A DNA stretch of 64,000 nucleotides from Butyrivibrio sp. (GCA_016291375.1 JAEEXE010000010.1:1-64000); one strand, 5' to 3'; shown: positions 1 through 7,297, counted from the stretch's first letter. The notes: generated by a model from the letters alone, not told the origin. Numbers and translations are program-made.

Positions 1-306
1 AACCACAACTCCTTCTACTTTTCGGAAGAGATCCTCAGCACCATGGACTGCGACAAAGAGCTTGTTGTCTGCGACAGAGCCACACTTTTTAACCTGCTCA
101 TCGGTATGAACGGTTATACGATCTGCAGCGGAATCATTAACGATAAGCTCAACGGTCCCAACATTGTCGCCAGACCTCTTAAAGTTGACGATTACATGGA
201 AGTCGGATATATTCTTCCTAACGGTATCAAACCGACAACACTTACGAATGAGTATATTAAATTGCTAAAAGGAATTACTGCACAGGAAAAGAAAAAGCAA
301 AGATAA
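1..306 (+). CDS. LysR-family transcriptional regulator, C-terminal part (5' truncated by window)
   Basis: The reading frame is open to the left edge of the window, so the gene starts upstream and only about the last 101 residues are seen. The visible part resembles the end of a LysR substrate-binding domain: a stretch with NSFYFSEEIL, then GYTICSGII, then a hydrophobic strand VGYILPNG before a charged tail ending in EKKKQR. The DNA-binding half is not in the window, so the target and effector cannot be stated. It converges on the toxin-antitoxin pair that follows on the other strand, with only 12 bases between. The LysR call rests on the overall pattern of the effector domain, so it is likely but not certain. 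Confidence 0.68.
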   Translation, partial: NHNSFYFSEEILSTMDCDKELVVCDRATLFNLLIGMNGYTICSGIINDKLNGPNIVARPLKVDDYMEVGYILPNGIKPTTLTNEYIKLLKGITAQEKKKQR

Positions 307-318
307 TAGTTATGATTT

Positions 319-594
319 TTAACTCTTTTTGTCCATTGGTACTATCTCCAACTTATATCCCATAGGCACCAAAATTTTGAGTAGACTGTTTATCTGGGGA
401 GAATGCACAGCTTTTTCAACACGAGCAATCATAGGCTGCTTAACATTACATTTGTCTGCCAACTCTGCCTGAGAAAGTCCATGCTTTTCACGTATAGATA
501 CCATTGTTCTGAGTAAACCTTTTTCAAGCTCAATAATAATTTCTTCCTCAGGAGTAAGCTTCAACTCATTTCTTACTTCTTTCCAATTACTCAT
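319..594 (-). CDS. XRE-type helix-turn-helix antitoxin (HigA-like)
   Basis: A 91-residue protein with a Cro/C1-type helix-turn-helix at about residues 35-80 (LSQAELADKCNVKQPMIARV is the core of helices 2 and 3). An N-terminal acidic arm contains LTPEEEIIIELEKG. It is the second gene of a pair; its ATG overlaps the toxin stop codon by 8 bases, which implies translational coupling. In HigBA-type systems the antitoxin binds the toxin through one region and the operator through the HTH and represses the pair. The palindromes upstream of the toxin gene are the obvious candidate operators. The role as antitoxin is inferred from the gene order and family. Confidence 0.85.
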   Translation of the reverse strand: MSNWKEVRNELKLTPEEEIIIELEKGLLRTMVSIREKHGLSQAELADKCNVKQPMIARVEKAVHSPQINSLLKILVPMGYKLEIVPMDKKS

Positions 595-955
595 CGTTCC
601 TATTCCTCCGTTTGTAATCTTCTAATTCCCTTTTTGCCTTTTCAATTTCTCTGGAAGGAGTCTTTTGAGTTTTCTTTATAAAGTGGTGTAATAACAAAAA
701 TGTATTTCCGTCATAAAATGCATATAGTATACGGTTAGATAATGGCCTTAACTCCCATATTTCTCCATCAAGATGCTTAGTCACAGGCTCTCCAATTCTA
801 GTACCCATTTCTTCCAGAATATCTAAATATGCCACAACCTTATTAAAATTGATACGAGCATCCTTGTTAGTTGCAGATTTTTCACGCAGATGCATAATGA
901 ACTCCTTTATATCGCTGTATCCACGCGCATCTTCGTAAAATTCAATATCAAACAT
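587..955 (-). CDS. RelE/HigB-type toxin (phage Gp49-like family)
   Basis: A 122-residue basic protein starting MFDIEFYEDARGYSD. The body contains WELRPLSNRILYAFYDG and FLLLHHFIKKTQKTP, the hallmark pattern of Gp49-like/HigB ribosome-dependent mRNA interferases; the C-terminus is rich in K/R/E. The ATG at 955 fits the family start, but it has no Shine-Dalgarno sequence. The frame stays open to a GTG at 1030, and a strong AAAGGAGGTGAG lies at 1026-1037, so an extended N-terminus or a leader cannot be excluded. A promoter-like -35/-10 pair lies between 975 and 1003, inside that extension, which favours the ATG at 955. Toxin-first order is typical of higBA. Confidence 0.8.
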   Translation of the reverse strand: MFDIEFYEDARGYSDIKEFIMHLREKSATNKDARINFNKVVAYLDILEEMGTRIGEPVTKHLDGEIWELRPLSNRILYAFYDGNTFLLLHHFIKKTQKTPSREIEKAKRELEDYKRRNRNDE

Positions 956-974
956 AAATTTTTTAACTAAGATA

Positions 975-1018
975 ACAATAACAAATTTGTTATTAGGTGT
1001 CAATAACAAATTTGTTAT
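975..1018 (-). promoter_or_regulatory. Twin palindromic operators over the toxin-antitoxin promoter
   Basis: Two copies of the perfect palindrome ATAACAAATTTGTTAT lie at 978-993 (extended to 18 bp at 977-994) and 1003-1018, with centres 25 bp apart. On the minus strand a consensus TTGACA (1003-998) sits between them, followed by a 17-bp spacer and TATTGT (980-975). The downstream palindrome therefore covers the spacer and touches the -10, and the upstream one abuts the -35. This is the expected geometry for autorepression by the HTH antitoxin. The palindromes and spacings are read directly; the binding protein is inferred. Confidence 0.75.
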
Positions 1019-1097
1019 CGCACTCCTCACCTCCTTTATTCATAATATTTTTTTGCTAATATGGAAAATCGCAAGAAAGAAAAATCTTACTGCGCTC

Positions 1098-1111
1098 ACT
1101 CCGATCGGAGT
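1098..1111. repeat. 14-bp perfect palindrome in the 1031-1281 spacer
   Basis: ACTCCGATCGGAGT is a perfect palindrome within the roughly 250-base stretch between the toxin leader and the acetyltransferase. Flanks AAAAATCTTACT on the left and AGTAGAATTTTT on the right are also nearly complementary, so a longer imperfect cruciform or hairpin is possible. No further gene is supported in this spacer. It could be an operator or a weak terminator remnant. Confidence 0.5.
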
Positions 1112-1281
1112 AGAATTTTTAGAACGATATGTAATATATCATCCAAAGTTTGTCCTGTAAATGGGTTCAATGCAATCTTAAGAAAATCATAAGAAATATA
1201 CTTTATTACGAAGCATATCCCCCTACAATGTTGTATACTAAAGGGACTAACAAAATACTCTCAAATAAGGCAGAAAAAAAT

Positions 1282-1689
1282 ATGGAAATCAAACAGGTTA
1301 AAGTAGATAACAGAATAGACGAATTTATCAACAACGAATTTTCAGGCTACGCTACGCAGTGCGAAGTAGCGCTTAACTATGAAGAATTTTGCTTTGCGGC
1401 GGAAGATGAAGGAGAAATAATAGGTGTGATCACGGGACGCGCATACTACAACGAGGTTCACATCGGCGATCTTATCGTCGGCAAGAACTGCAGAAAGAGC
1501 GGAGTCGGAAGCAAGCTTGTTCGTGCCGTAGAAGATAATTACAAAGGGAAAGGCTATGAAAAAATAGCACTTACGACTTTCGGTTTTCAGGCACCCGGTT
1601 TTTATAAGAAACTTGGATATGAACTTGAATTTGTTCGCGAAGATAAAGATCCCAAGCTCAGCAAGTATTTTTATATAAAGAAAATTTAA
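1282..1689 (+). CDS. GNAT-family N-acetyltransferase
   Basis: The 135-residue product starts MEIKQVKVDN. It has the GNAT fold signature: strand beta-4 with GVITGRAYYN, beta-5 HIGDLIVGK, and the acetyl-CoA pyrophosphate-binding loop R-K-S-G-V-G-S (Q/RxxGxG/A) followed by helix KLVRAVED, then GFQAPGFYKKLGYE typical of the last motif. The ATG at 1282 gives the family length; the frame is open further upstream, but the extra residues look non-coding. The ribosome site is weak (AAGG about 11 bases upstream). The substrate is unknown. A bidirectional terminator follows directly. Confidence 0.85.
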   Translation: MEIKQVKVDNRIDEFINNEFSGYATQCEVALNYEEFCFAAEDEGEIIGVITGRAYYNEVHIGDLIVGKNCRKSGVGSKLVRAVEDNYKGKGYEKIALTTFGFQAPGFYKKLGYELEFVREDKDPKLSKYFYIKKI

Positions 1690-1692
1690 AAT

Positions 1693-1742
1693 AAAAGTTC
1701 CGGTCACAATTATGATATTCATAAAAGTGATCGGAACTTTTT
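1693..1742. terminator. Bidirectional intrinsic terminator
   Basis: The arms AAAGTTCCGGTCAC (1694-1707) and GTGATCGGAACTTT (1727-1740) pair with one G-T wobble. A T run follows on the plus strand, and an A run preceding gives a T run on the minus strand. It separates the convergent acetyltransferase and FtsW-like genes. Confidence 0.85.
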
Positions 1743-1752
1743 AAAACTCAAG

Positions 1753-3192
1753 TTAAACGCATTCTTTATCCAATTCTTTTTTCTTTTTCAAAATTCCAAT
1801 ATCCACATGCGCAGGATAGGCATTTTTGTATTTATATATACTCAGTATTATTCCAAGAAAGGCATAAGATGCGCTCAATCTGTTGTATGAAAGGAACGGG
1901 AAGAAAGATCCGAAATACGGTGACAGGATTCCAAATCCTACACATATATTGACAACAGCATATAACGCAAGCCACATCATGCATCCGCTTCCCATTACCT
2001 GGCCCAACTGATTCTTGGACTTACATGAAGATATAATTCCCAAAACTATCAGGCCCGCTACAGCTATAACCACAGCCAATACCACGGCTATACCCAAAGT
2101 AGCTCCTATCCCCGTCAGTATATACTCGTGAGTGATACATGGTATTTTTCCCAACAAGTTCTTGGTTGAAACATTCACTTTTCCGCCAAAGCTACTGACA
2201 GAACCACTTCCAATCAGAACAAGACCACTGTTTATTTCTTTAATCCTATTCATTTCCGTATTCGGAATAAAAAAGCTGCGTATTCGTTCCATATGTCCAT
2301 ATTCAAGCATTCTGTTTTTATACAAAAGGCCTGTAATAGCCACCGGAATTACTGTAAACAAAGACCATGCGGATGCAATAGCAGGAATCTTTGGAACTTT
2401 TATCCATTCTTTTTTTATTGCGACAGTAAGCTCTATGAGCATGCAAAATGCCATAACCACTGTGCTGGAATGTTCCCACCCGATTCCTATTTTATAAGAC
2501 ATACATACGGCTGTTGCAAATATCCAAAGAAGCGACTTAACTAAAGCTCCTGTCTTTTGCCCCTTATACTTATATAGTATCCCCGCAAAAAGTGGGATCA
2601 TTAAAACAATAAGCGATGACGCATATCCATACATCCGAGCACACAGTAAATGAAAAAAGCCTGCTTCTCCCATGCCCGGAACCCCGTTAATAGCTCGCAT
2701 AGTAAAATATGCATAGCTTGATACAAAATTAGCTCCCAATAATACTGTCGCCACGAGCTTAGAGTACTTCGCGATCGTTGTATAATCTACAAGATAAAGA
2801 AGTAACATCACAACAATTCCCTCTATTGTATGAACGGCAAACAATGTACCTTCTGATACCAATCGGCCTCCGGAAGTAGATATTTTGTAGCCTGTTATTA
2901 CTTCATTGCTTATATAGATATGTACTATTATTGCTATTATAGCTATAACAACAGCCGCTATTATCACTCCCCATGCAATCTGCGGTCTATGAACCCTGTC
3001 AAGAGAGACACCTGCTTCAACGGGATCTCCCATGTCTTCAACAGCTCTTTTCTCCGCAGCCTCAGGCTCCATTCCTTCGGAAATATTAGCTTTGATCTGA
3101 TCTTCCATATGTGACCTGATCTCATCGGCTATCATCTTGTGAGCTTTTGTAAATCTCACCTGCTCCAGTAACTTATTGATGTAATTTTCCAT
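1753..3192 (-). CDS. FtsW/RodA/SpoVE-like membrane protein with N-terminal permease prefix
   Basis: A 479-residue protein. Residues 1-75 form a soluble helical prefix (KMIADEIRSHMEDQIK, then EAAEKRAVEDMGDPVEAG), as found in front of many PadR-linked membrane proteins. About ten hydrophobic segments follow, with SEDS-like features: THEYILTGIGATLG matches the conserved extracytoplasmic loop, and FFPFLSYNRLSA matches the PFISYGG-type motif near the end. SEDS proteins are peptidoglycan glycosyltransferases; activity here is inferred. The start at 3192 was chosen because AGGAG lies 8 bases upstream. It begins 2 bases after the PadR gene, so the two are co-transcribed and PadR probably controls it. 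Confidence 0.75.
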   Translation of the reverse strand: MENYINKLLEQVRFTKAHKMIADEIRSHMEDQIKANISEGMEPEAAEKRAVEDMGDPVEAGVSLDRVHRPQIAWGVIIAAVVIAIIAIIVHIYISNEVITGYKISTSGGRLVSEGTLFAVHTIEGIVVMLLLYLVDYTTIAKYSKLVATVLLGANFVSSYAYFTMRAINGVPGMGEAGFFHLLCARMYGYASSLIVLMIPLFAGILYKYKGQKTGALVKSLLWIFATAVCMSYKIGIGWEHSSTVVMAFCMLIELTVAIKKEWIKVPKIPAIASAWSLFTVIPVAITGLLYKNRMLEYGHMERIRSFFIPNTEMNRIKEINSGLVLIGSGSVSSFGGKVNVSTKNLLGKIPCITHEYILTGIGATLGIAVVLAVVIAVAGLIVLGIISSCKSKNQLGQVMGSGCMMWLALYAVVNICVGFGILSPYFGSFFPFLSYNRLSASYAFLGIILSIYKYKNAYPAHVDIGILKKKKELDKECV

Positions 3193-3194
3193 AG

Positions 3195-3524
3195 TCAAAC
3201 TCCTACTGCCAGCACATTCGCGATCGCTCCCGAATATACATTCCACTCTTCCTTTTTGCGTTTTAAAAGTTTCTTTCCTTCCTTGGTAATACTGTAATAC
3301 TTCCTTGTCTTACCAAGATATTCCTGCTCATAAACTTTGAGCATCCCCTTATCCTCAAGGCCGTGAAGCAAAGGATAAAGAGTTCCCGCCTTGAGTTCAA
3401 ACACGTTCTCCGATCTCTTTCTCAGAGTATCTATCATTTCATATCCATACATATCTTTTTCAGAAAGTAATTTTAAAATAAGCATTGTCATACTTCCCGT
3501 TAAAAGAGATTTATCAACCGCCAT
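3195..3524 (-). CDS. PadR-family transcriptional regulator
   Basis: A 109-residue winged-helix protein. It contains the diagnostic PadR sequence MYGYEMIDTLRKRSE (helix 2), then KAGTLYPLLHGLEDKGML (recognition helix and wing) and KYYSITKEGKKLL. It lacks the long C-terminal helix of PadR-s2 type members, so it is the short s1 type, usually a dimeric repressor of a neighbouring membrane protein gene. A strong AGGAGGTAG site precedes the ATG. The promoter carries a palindrome inside its spacer, so autorepression is likely. The downstream FtsW-like gene would share this control. Confidence 0.93.
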   Translation of the reverse strand: MAVDKSLLTGSMTMLILKLLSEKDMYGYEMIDTLRKRSENVFELKAGTLYPLLHGLEDKGMLKVYEQEYLGKTRKYYSITKEGKKLLKRKKEEWNVYSGAIANVLAVGV

Positions 3525-3535
3525 ATCTACCTCCT

Positions 3536-3595
3536 TATATCGAACATCTATATATCGGTTATCTATATACTATATCGATGTCCGATATATGTCAA
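3536..3595 (-). promoter_or_regulatory. padR promoter with embedded palindromic operator
   Basis: On the minus strand a consensus TTGACA (3595-3590) is followed by a 17-bp spacer and TAGTAT (3572-3567). The spacer contains the palindrome TATATCG-N5-CGATATA (3571-3589). Two further TATATCG half-sites occur downstream at 3551-3557 and 3536-3542, the latter beside the ribosome site. A repressor bound here would block RNA polymerase; PadR autorepression is the natural reading. Confidence 0.72.
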
Positions 3596-3604
3596 GAAAA
3601 AATA

Positions 3605-3643
3605 AGCCGGATACTTTTTTGACGATCATACAAGCATCCGGCT
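3605..3643 (-). terminator. Intrinsic terminator of the lipoprotein gene
   Basis: Arms AGCCGGAT (3605-3612) and ATCCGGCT (3636-3643) form an 8-bp stem. On the minus strand it is followed by TTATTTTTTC. It lies just after the stop of the lipoprotein gene and just before the padR -35 element. Confidence 0.8.
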
Positions 3644-3648
3644 CATTA

Positions 3649-4542
3649 TTATTCAAAAAGATCTTTTTCTTCTATCTCAGATACATATAAATAGCCGAGA
3701 GACTCACCGTTTTCGTCCGCAAATCCCATAACATTGTTGTTATATGCAATGCAAGTAGGATACACCTTATCCCCTGCCTTAGCGGATCTGGGCCCCTCGC
3801 CGCTTTCATCGTCATCAAAGGTAACGTCTTGTTTTAGTGTAAGTGCTTTCGGATTGGTTATAGTAAGAAACTTATCTGCAGTAGTCAGCCCATCGGAAAC
3901 AAAGAATAAATCTGTGGCGACTTCCCATTTCTCTATAACTTCCATCTCGCTTGTGTACTGTACACTACCGGCACTTTCGTCTATCCCGTAATACTTTGAT
4001 CCGGATACGCGCTCACCTTCATCAAGCGAGGTTCCGTTCCACATATAATCGGTGACTTCCCTTTTTGAAGCATCGCCTTCCAGCGAAGCAAAGATAAAAT
4101 CGTACTCTTCTTTATGTACGTAATAACACTTTGCCATCTGAAAATCCGGAGCGTTGTCTTCCGAAAGAATGTCTATGGTCTGGTCATTTACTTCCAAAGT
4201 GTAAAAATCTATTCCGAACTTATCCGAGTGTTCTTTGTTAAGAGTAATGGTATCCGGAGTACTATCACTACCGAGATCAACTTGCACAGTCTTTCCGGGT
4301 TTCACTTCATAACTAAAGAAGTCGCTGTCAGGAACTTGCTCGTCATCCGCTTCGGATGTTTCTGTTTTTGCAGTATCATCTGCCGAGCTCATCTCAGAAA
4401 CCGAATCTTCCGTATTGTCCTGTGTTGTCGCTAATGTACTTTCTTCCGAGATATCATTTCCCTGCTCATTACCAAAGCTACATGCAGCAAGCGTAGTTCC
4501 TGCCATTATAAGCGCAGGTATCAATAACGTTTTCTTTTTCAT
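3649..4542 (-). CDS. Secreted lipoprotein of unknown function, SH3-like C-terminus
   Basis: A 297-residue protein with a lipoprotein signal peptide: KKK, a hydrophobic stretch, and the lipobox LAAC with Cys21 as the lipidated residue. Residues 22-75 form a low-complexity S/T/E/D linker, as in surface lipoproteins that span the wall. A globular part follows, and the end (DKVYPTCIAYNNNVMGFADENGESLGYLYVSE) looks like a small SH3-type beta barrel. No catalytic motif was recognised. An AGGAG site precedes the ATG, and a terminator directly follows. It is a single-gene unit; its function is unknown. Confidence 0.82.
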   Translation of the reverse strand: MKKKTLLIPALIMAGTTLAACSFGNEQGNDISEESTLATTQDNTEDSVSEMSSADDTAKTETSEADDEQVPDSDFFSYEVKPGKTVQVDLGSDSTPDTITLNKEHSDKFGIDFYTLEVNDQTIDILSEDNAPDFQMAKCYYVHKEEYDFIFASLEGDASKREVTDYMWNGTSLDEGERVSGSKYYGIDESAGSVQYTSEMEVIEKWEVATDLFFVSDGLTTADKFLTITNPKALTLKQDVTFDDDESGEGPRSAKAGDKVYPTCIAYNNNVMGFADENGESLGYLYVSEIEEKDLFE

Positions 4543-4607
4543 TATCCATTTCTCCTTCTATCAAATAAGCGTTTCGTAATTCTATTGTAACATATATTAA
4601 CAAAGTA

Positions 4608-4636
4608 TTGCATTATTTTTTACAGAATGCTACAAT
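4608..4636 (+). promoter_or_regulatory. Extended -10 promoter of the 4684 gene
   Basis: TTGCAT (4608-4613), a 17-bp spacer, and TACAAT (4631-4636) preceded by TGC (extended -10). A GGAGG ribosome site lies just before the ATG at 4684. Confidence 0.55.
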
Positions 4637-4683
4637 CTATATGCTTATTTTTTTATTATTATTAGTATTCGGAGGAACGAAAA

Positions 4684-5127
4684 ATGGCTAAAGTTGGAAC
4701 AGAAATGATGAACGAAATGCTCAACCCGCTTCTTCAGCAGGGTGAAACTTATCAGGCTGCAGGTTATGCAGTTATGCCCCCTAAGTACCCTTTTTTGATG
4801 TACTTTGGAGCAATCGGAGCTCTTCTTGGAGGATCACCTCGCCCTTGCTACATTGGTCTTACAGGCGATAAGCTCAACTATGCAGTATTCGGCGGACTCA
4901 AGAACGACAAGCTCATGGAGACAGGTTCTATCAACCTTAGTGAGATCACAAAGGTTAAGATTGGCAACGGACTTGGAATTAAAGTTGCCATCCTTAAATT
5001 AGGAAAGATAACAAAGCAGTTTTCTATTAAGAAAAAGCTTAAGAATATCCCCGACCAGGAGAGAAGCTTACAGGTTATTCTCGACAGACTCACATCTCTT
5101 TCAGAGTCACTTAAGCAGAGCGCTTGA
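4684..5127 (+). CDS. Small protein with a PH-like (bacterial pleckstrin) fold, function unknown
   Basis: A 147-residue protein. After an amphipathic N-terminus there is a hydrophobic glycine-rich stretch (FLMYFGAIGALLGG) that could insert in or touch the membrane. Strand-rich sequence follows: CYIGLTGDKLNYAVFG, then TGSINLSEITKVKIGN, and later KQFSIKKKLKNI, which resembles bacterial PH domains that read out a flat barrel, ending in a C-terminal helix. No catalytic residues are seen. It has its own promoter, a good GGAGG site and a hairpin terminator, so it is monocistronic. The fold is inferred from strand pattern only. Confidence 0.7.
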   Translation: MAKVGTEMMNEMLNPLLQQGETYQAAGYAVMPPKYPFLMYFGAIGALLGGSPRPCYIGLTGDKLNYAVFGGLKNDKLMETGSINLSEITKVKIGNGLGIKVAILKLGKITKQFSIKKKLKNIPDQERSLQVILDRLTSLSESLKQSA

Positions 5128-5157
5128 TCAACAATATTATATCTTGCAAAAAAGTCG

Positions 5158-5189
5158 GGCTGCTTTAGTTTATCAGAACTAAGGCAGCC
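5158..5189 (+). terminator. Hairpin terminator after the PH-like gene
   Basis: Arms GGCTGCTTTAGTT (5158-5170) and AACTAAGGCAGCC (5177-5189) form a 13-bp perfect stem with a 6-base loop. The following T content is modest (TTCATT), so termination may be partial. Confidence 0.7.
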
Positions 5190-5217
5190 TTCATTAAATA
5201 AAGAAAGATACTCTATC

Positions 5218-6474
5218 ATGCCTATTATTATATTAATTTTGGGATTGTTTATATATCTCATTTACGAAATAGTCCATTACTGTAAGATCAAATCAAATAT
5301 TATTAGCAGAAATGAAGTCAAAAAAGCTGCCGAGAAGCAGGCCAGAAATCTCAAGATTAACGACCCGATAATATCTTGCGATTACTGCGGAGCAAAAATC
5401 GACACCAAGATTCACAAGGTATGCCCACAGTGCGGCGGTGCCTATGACAAAGATATTGAATGGACTTCCAAATTCAATGTAAAAAGTGAGTTCATAGATG
5501 AGCAGACTAAAGAAATCATAGATCAAAGAGAGTTTAAAGCTCAGAAAGAAGCACAAGCTGCCTTAAAAAAAATCAAAAAGACTATTATAGCTCTTGTTGT
5601 GATCAATGCCTTTATAATCGGATTAGGAACTTTTATTACAATCTCTAATTGTTCTTCACGCTATAGAAGCAATGAAACGATAGAAAAAAAATTTGAAAGA
5701 TTCACTAAGGCTGACTACTCCATAGAAGGTGACGGTATCATCTGCGATACCGATGATTTCAAGCTTGCTCTGACAGGTATTTATACAGAAAATAGATACC
5801 ATGCTGATTCATCATATTATGGCGAATATGTACTTGAATTTGACATAGAGAACCGTACTGATGAAGATGTCCGTGTAAGTCTTTATTGTTGCGGAAACAG
5901 TGGTCTCTCTGAGGGTAATCAGCTTATCTTTTATGACTCTTTCAAAAAGAACAGTCACGTCGTTATATATGATAATATATATTTCTCCGAAGGCGATTCC
6001 GATCAGATCAGTGAACTGATCTTCAATGAACTGGAAGTGCGTAGCAATAAAGATTATGATACTGTTTTCAAGTTAAATGATCCTGTAACTATCAAGACTA
6101 CATCTGATTTCAGATACGCCCCGCAAACCGAAGACTCAAATCTCATATTTTCAAATGATAAAATCGACATCTTTAGTGTCTATGAAAATAATGATTATGA
6201 ACCGGGGTATGTTTTTACATTAATTAACAAGGCAGATAAAAGCTTTATTATTACTTCGAACGACTTCATAATAGATGGCGAAGAAATATCTCCTTATATT
6301 AGAGATGATAACATAATTCCGACAGACTACTTCTTCATAACAGACCATTTATATCCCGGCGGAAAAAAATATGACGACTTCAAAGACCGCAATGTAAAGA
6401 TTAACTTCAGCTTTGAATGCAAGAAGGACCCATCCTTGAACTTTGCGACAGGATATATTGATCTAAACAAATGA
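5218..6474 (+). CDS. Zinc-ribbon membrane protein of unknown function
   Basis: A 418-residue protein. Residues 1-17 are a hydrophobic segment, followed at about residues 58-76 by a zinc ribbon with two CxxC knuckles (CDYCGAKID and CPQCGGAYD). A second membrane segment, IIALVVINAFIIGLGTFIT, lies near 122-142. The remaining 270 residues are probably extracytoplasmic, with beta-rich sequence of the kind seen in DUF4352-like domains (YVLEFDIENRTDEDVRVSL, then FTLINKADKSF). The two-membrane topology places the zinc ribbon inside the cell. No catalytic motif was found. It follows the PH-like gene after a partial terminator. Confidence 0.7.
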   Translation: MPIIILILGLFIYLIYEIVHYCKIKSNIISRNEVKKAAEKQARNLKINDPIISCDYCGAKIDTKIHKVCPQCGGAYDKDIEWTSKFNVKSEFIDEQTKEIIDQREFKAQKEAQAALKKIKKTIIALVVINAFIIGLGTFITISNCSSRYRSNETIEKKFERFTKADYSIEGDGIICDTDDFKLALTGIYTENRYHADSSYYGEYVLEFDIENRTDEDVRVSLYCCGNSGLSEGNQLIFYDSFKKNSHVVIYDNIYFSEGDSDQISELIFNELEVRSNKDYDTVFKLNDPVTIKTTSDFRYAPQTEDSNLIFSNDKIDIFSVYENNDYEPGYVFTLINKADKSFIITSNDFIIDGEEISPYIRDDNIIPTDYFFITDHLYPGGKKYDDFKDRNVKINFSFECKKDPSLNFATGYIDLNK

Positions 6475-6536
6475 TGTGAATTATAGAAAAGTAGCAAGTA
6501 ATAAAATTTTCACTTCTCTTTCACATAATTTTTTAA
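6475..6536 (+). terminator. Imperfect hairpin terminator
   Basis: TGTGAA-TTAT-AGAAAAGT on the left pairs with ACTTCTCTTTCACA (6512-6525) with a bulge, followed by TAATTTTTT. It lies directly after the zinc-ribbon gene stop. Confidence 0.5.
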
Positions 6537-6563
6537 ATAAATATTACAATGCTTGACATGATG

Positions 6564-6572
6564 TGTTATAAT
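6564..6572 (+). promoter_or_regulatory. Extended -10 promoter of the DUF1287 gene
   Basis: TGT-TATAAT is a perfect extended -10 with weak -35 TTACAA 17 bp upstream. The leader contains GAAAGGAAAGAG just before the ATG at 6614. Confidence 0.6.
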
Positions 6573-6613
6573 ATTCTTAACGTTTATAAAAGCATTATGA
6601 AAGGAAAGAGAAG

Positions 6614-7297
6614 ATGTTTCAGAAAACTCACCACAGAAAGCGTGGACTGATAATAGTCCTCCTTATCCTGCTCTTTGCCGGAGTGGGGATTTTTTTCGCA
6701 TACAAATACAACTTTATTCCACATAAAAAATATACCGATAAAGATTTCGGTATTACATTTCATCAAAGCTTATCCGATAAAGACGGAGACGGAATCGATG
6801 ATTATTCCGACATAATCACTTCTGCAAAAGAATATGTTGCTACATGTCCCAAATATAAGAGCAAATATTACGAAGGCGGTTATCCTAACGATGAATACGG
6901 AGTATGTACCGACGTCGTTGCTTTTTCTCTTTTATATAGCGGCTATGATCTTCAACAACTGGTAGATGATGATATCAGAAATAATCCTGATGATTATAAT
7001 ATCGATGCCCCTGATAGTAATATTGATTTCAGACGTGTAGTAAATCTAAGGGTTTATTTTTCACATACAGCAGAATCTCTAACAACTGATGTAGAAGATT
7101 ATGAAAACTGGCAAGCCGGTGATATTGTCGTATGGAAGCACCATGTTGGAATCATCTCAGATCACAGAAATAGCGATGGTATACCTTTTGTTCTTCATAA
7201 TGGTAGCCCTGAACAGGCATCTTATGAAGAAGATATTCTGGCAACCCACGGTGAAGTAGTCGGACATTTCCGTTTAAAGGATTACCAGAGTGCTTAA
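6614..7297 (+). CDS. DUF1287 family protein (NlpC/P60-like fold), membrane anchored
   Basis: A 227-residue protein. A basic N-terminus (KTHHRKRG) precedes one membrane segment (residues 11-30), so the rest is likely extracellular. The DUF1287 pattern is clear: GGYPNDEYGVCTDVVAFSLL with a candidate catalytic Cys, LQQLVDDDI, then NLRVYFSH, GDIVVW, HHVGIISDH and LHNGSPEQ, ending GHFRL. Cys plus the two His residues would form an NlpC/P60-like triad, so cell-wall peptide hydrolysis is plausible but unproven in this family. There is also a DKDGDGIDDYSD loop resembling a calcium-binding site. Confidence 0.85.
   Translation: MFQKTHHRKRGLIIVLLILLFAGVGIFFAYKYNFIPHKKYTDKDFGITFHQSLSDKDGDGIDDYSDIITSAKEYVATCPKYKSKYYEGGYPNDEYGVCTDVVAFSLLYSGYDLQQLVDDDIRNNPDDYNIDAPDSNIDFRRVVNLRVYFSHTAESLTTDVEDYENWQAGDIVVWKHHVGIISDHRNSDGIPFVLHNGSPEQASYEEDILATHGEVVGHFRLKDYQSA

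Noticed and set aside
1150-1281. N-terminal extension of the GNAT acetyltransferase
   Set aside because: These 44 codons do not resemble the family and have no ribosome site at their start; the ATG at 1282 gives the normal length.
3582-3589. TCCGATAT on the plus strand as a possible sigma-28 -10
   Set aside because: It is part of the PadR palindrome, and no plus-strand gene follows; the match is coincidental.
6553-6572. TTGACA as -35 for the nearby TATAAT
   Set aside because: Only 8 bases separate them, far too short for one promoter; the extended -10 with a weaker -35 further upstream is more likely.
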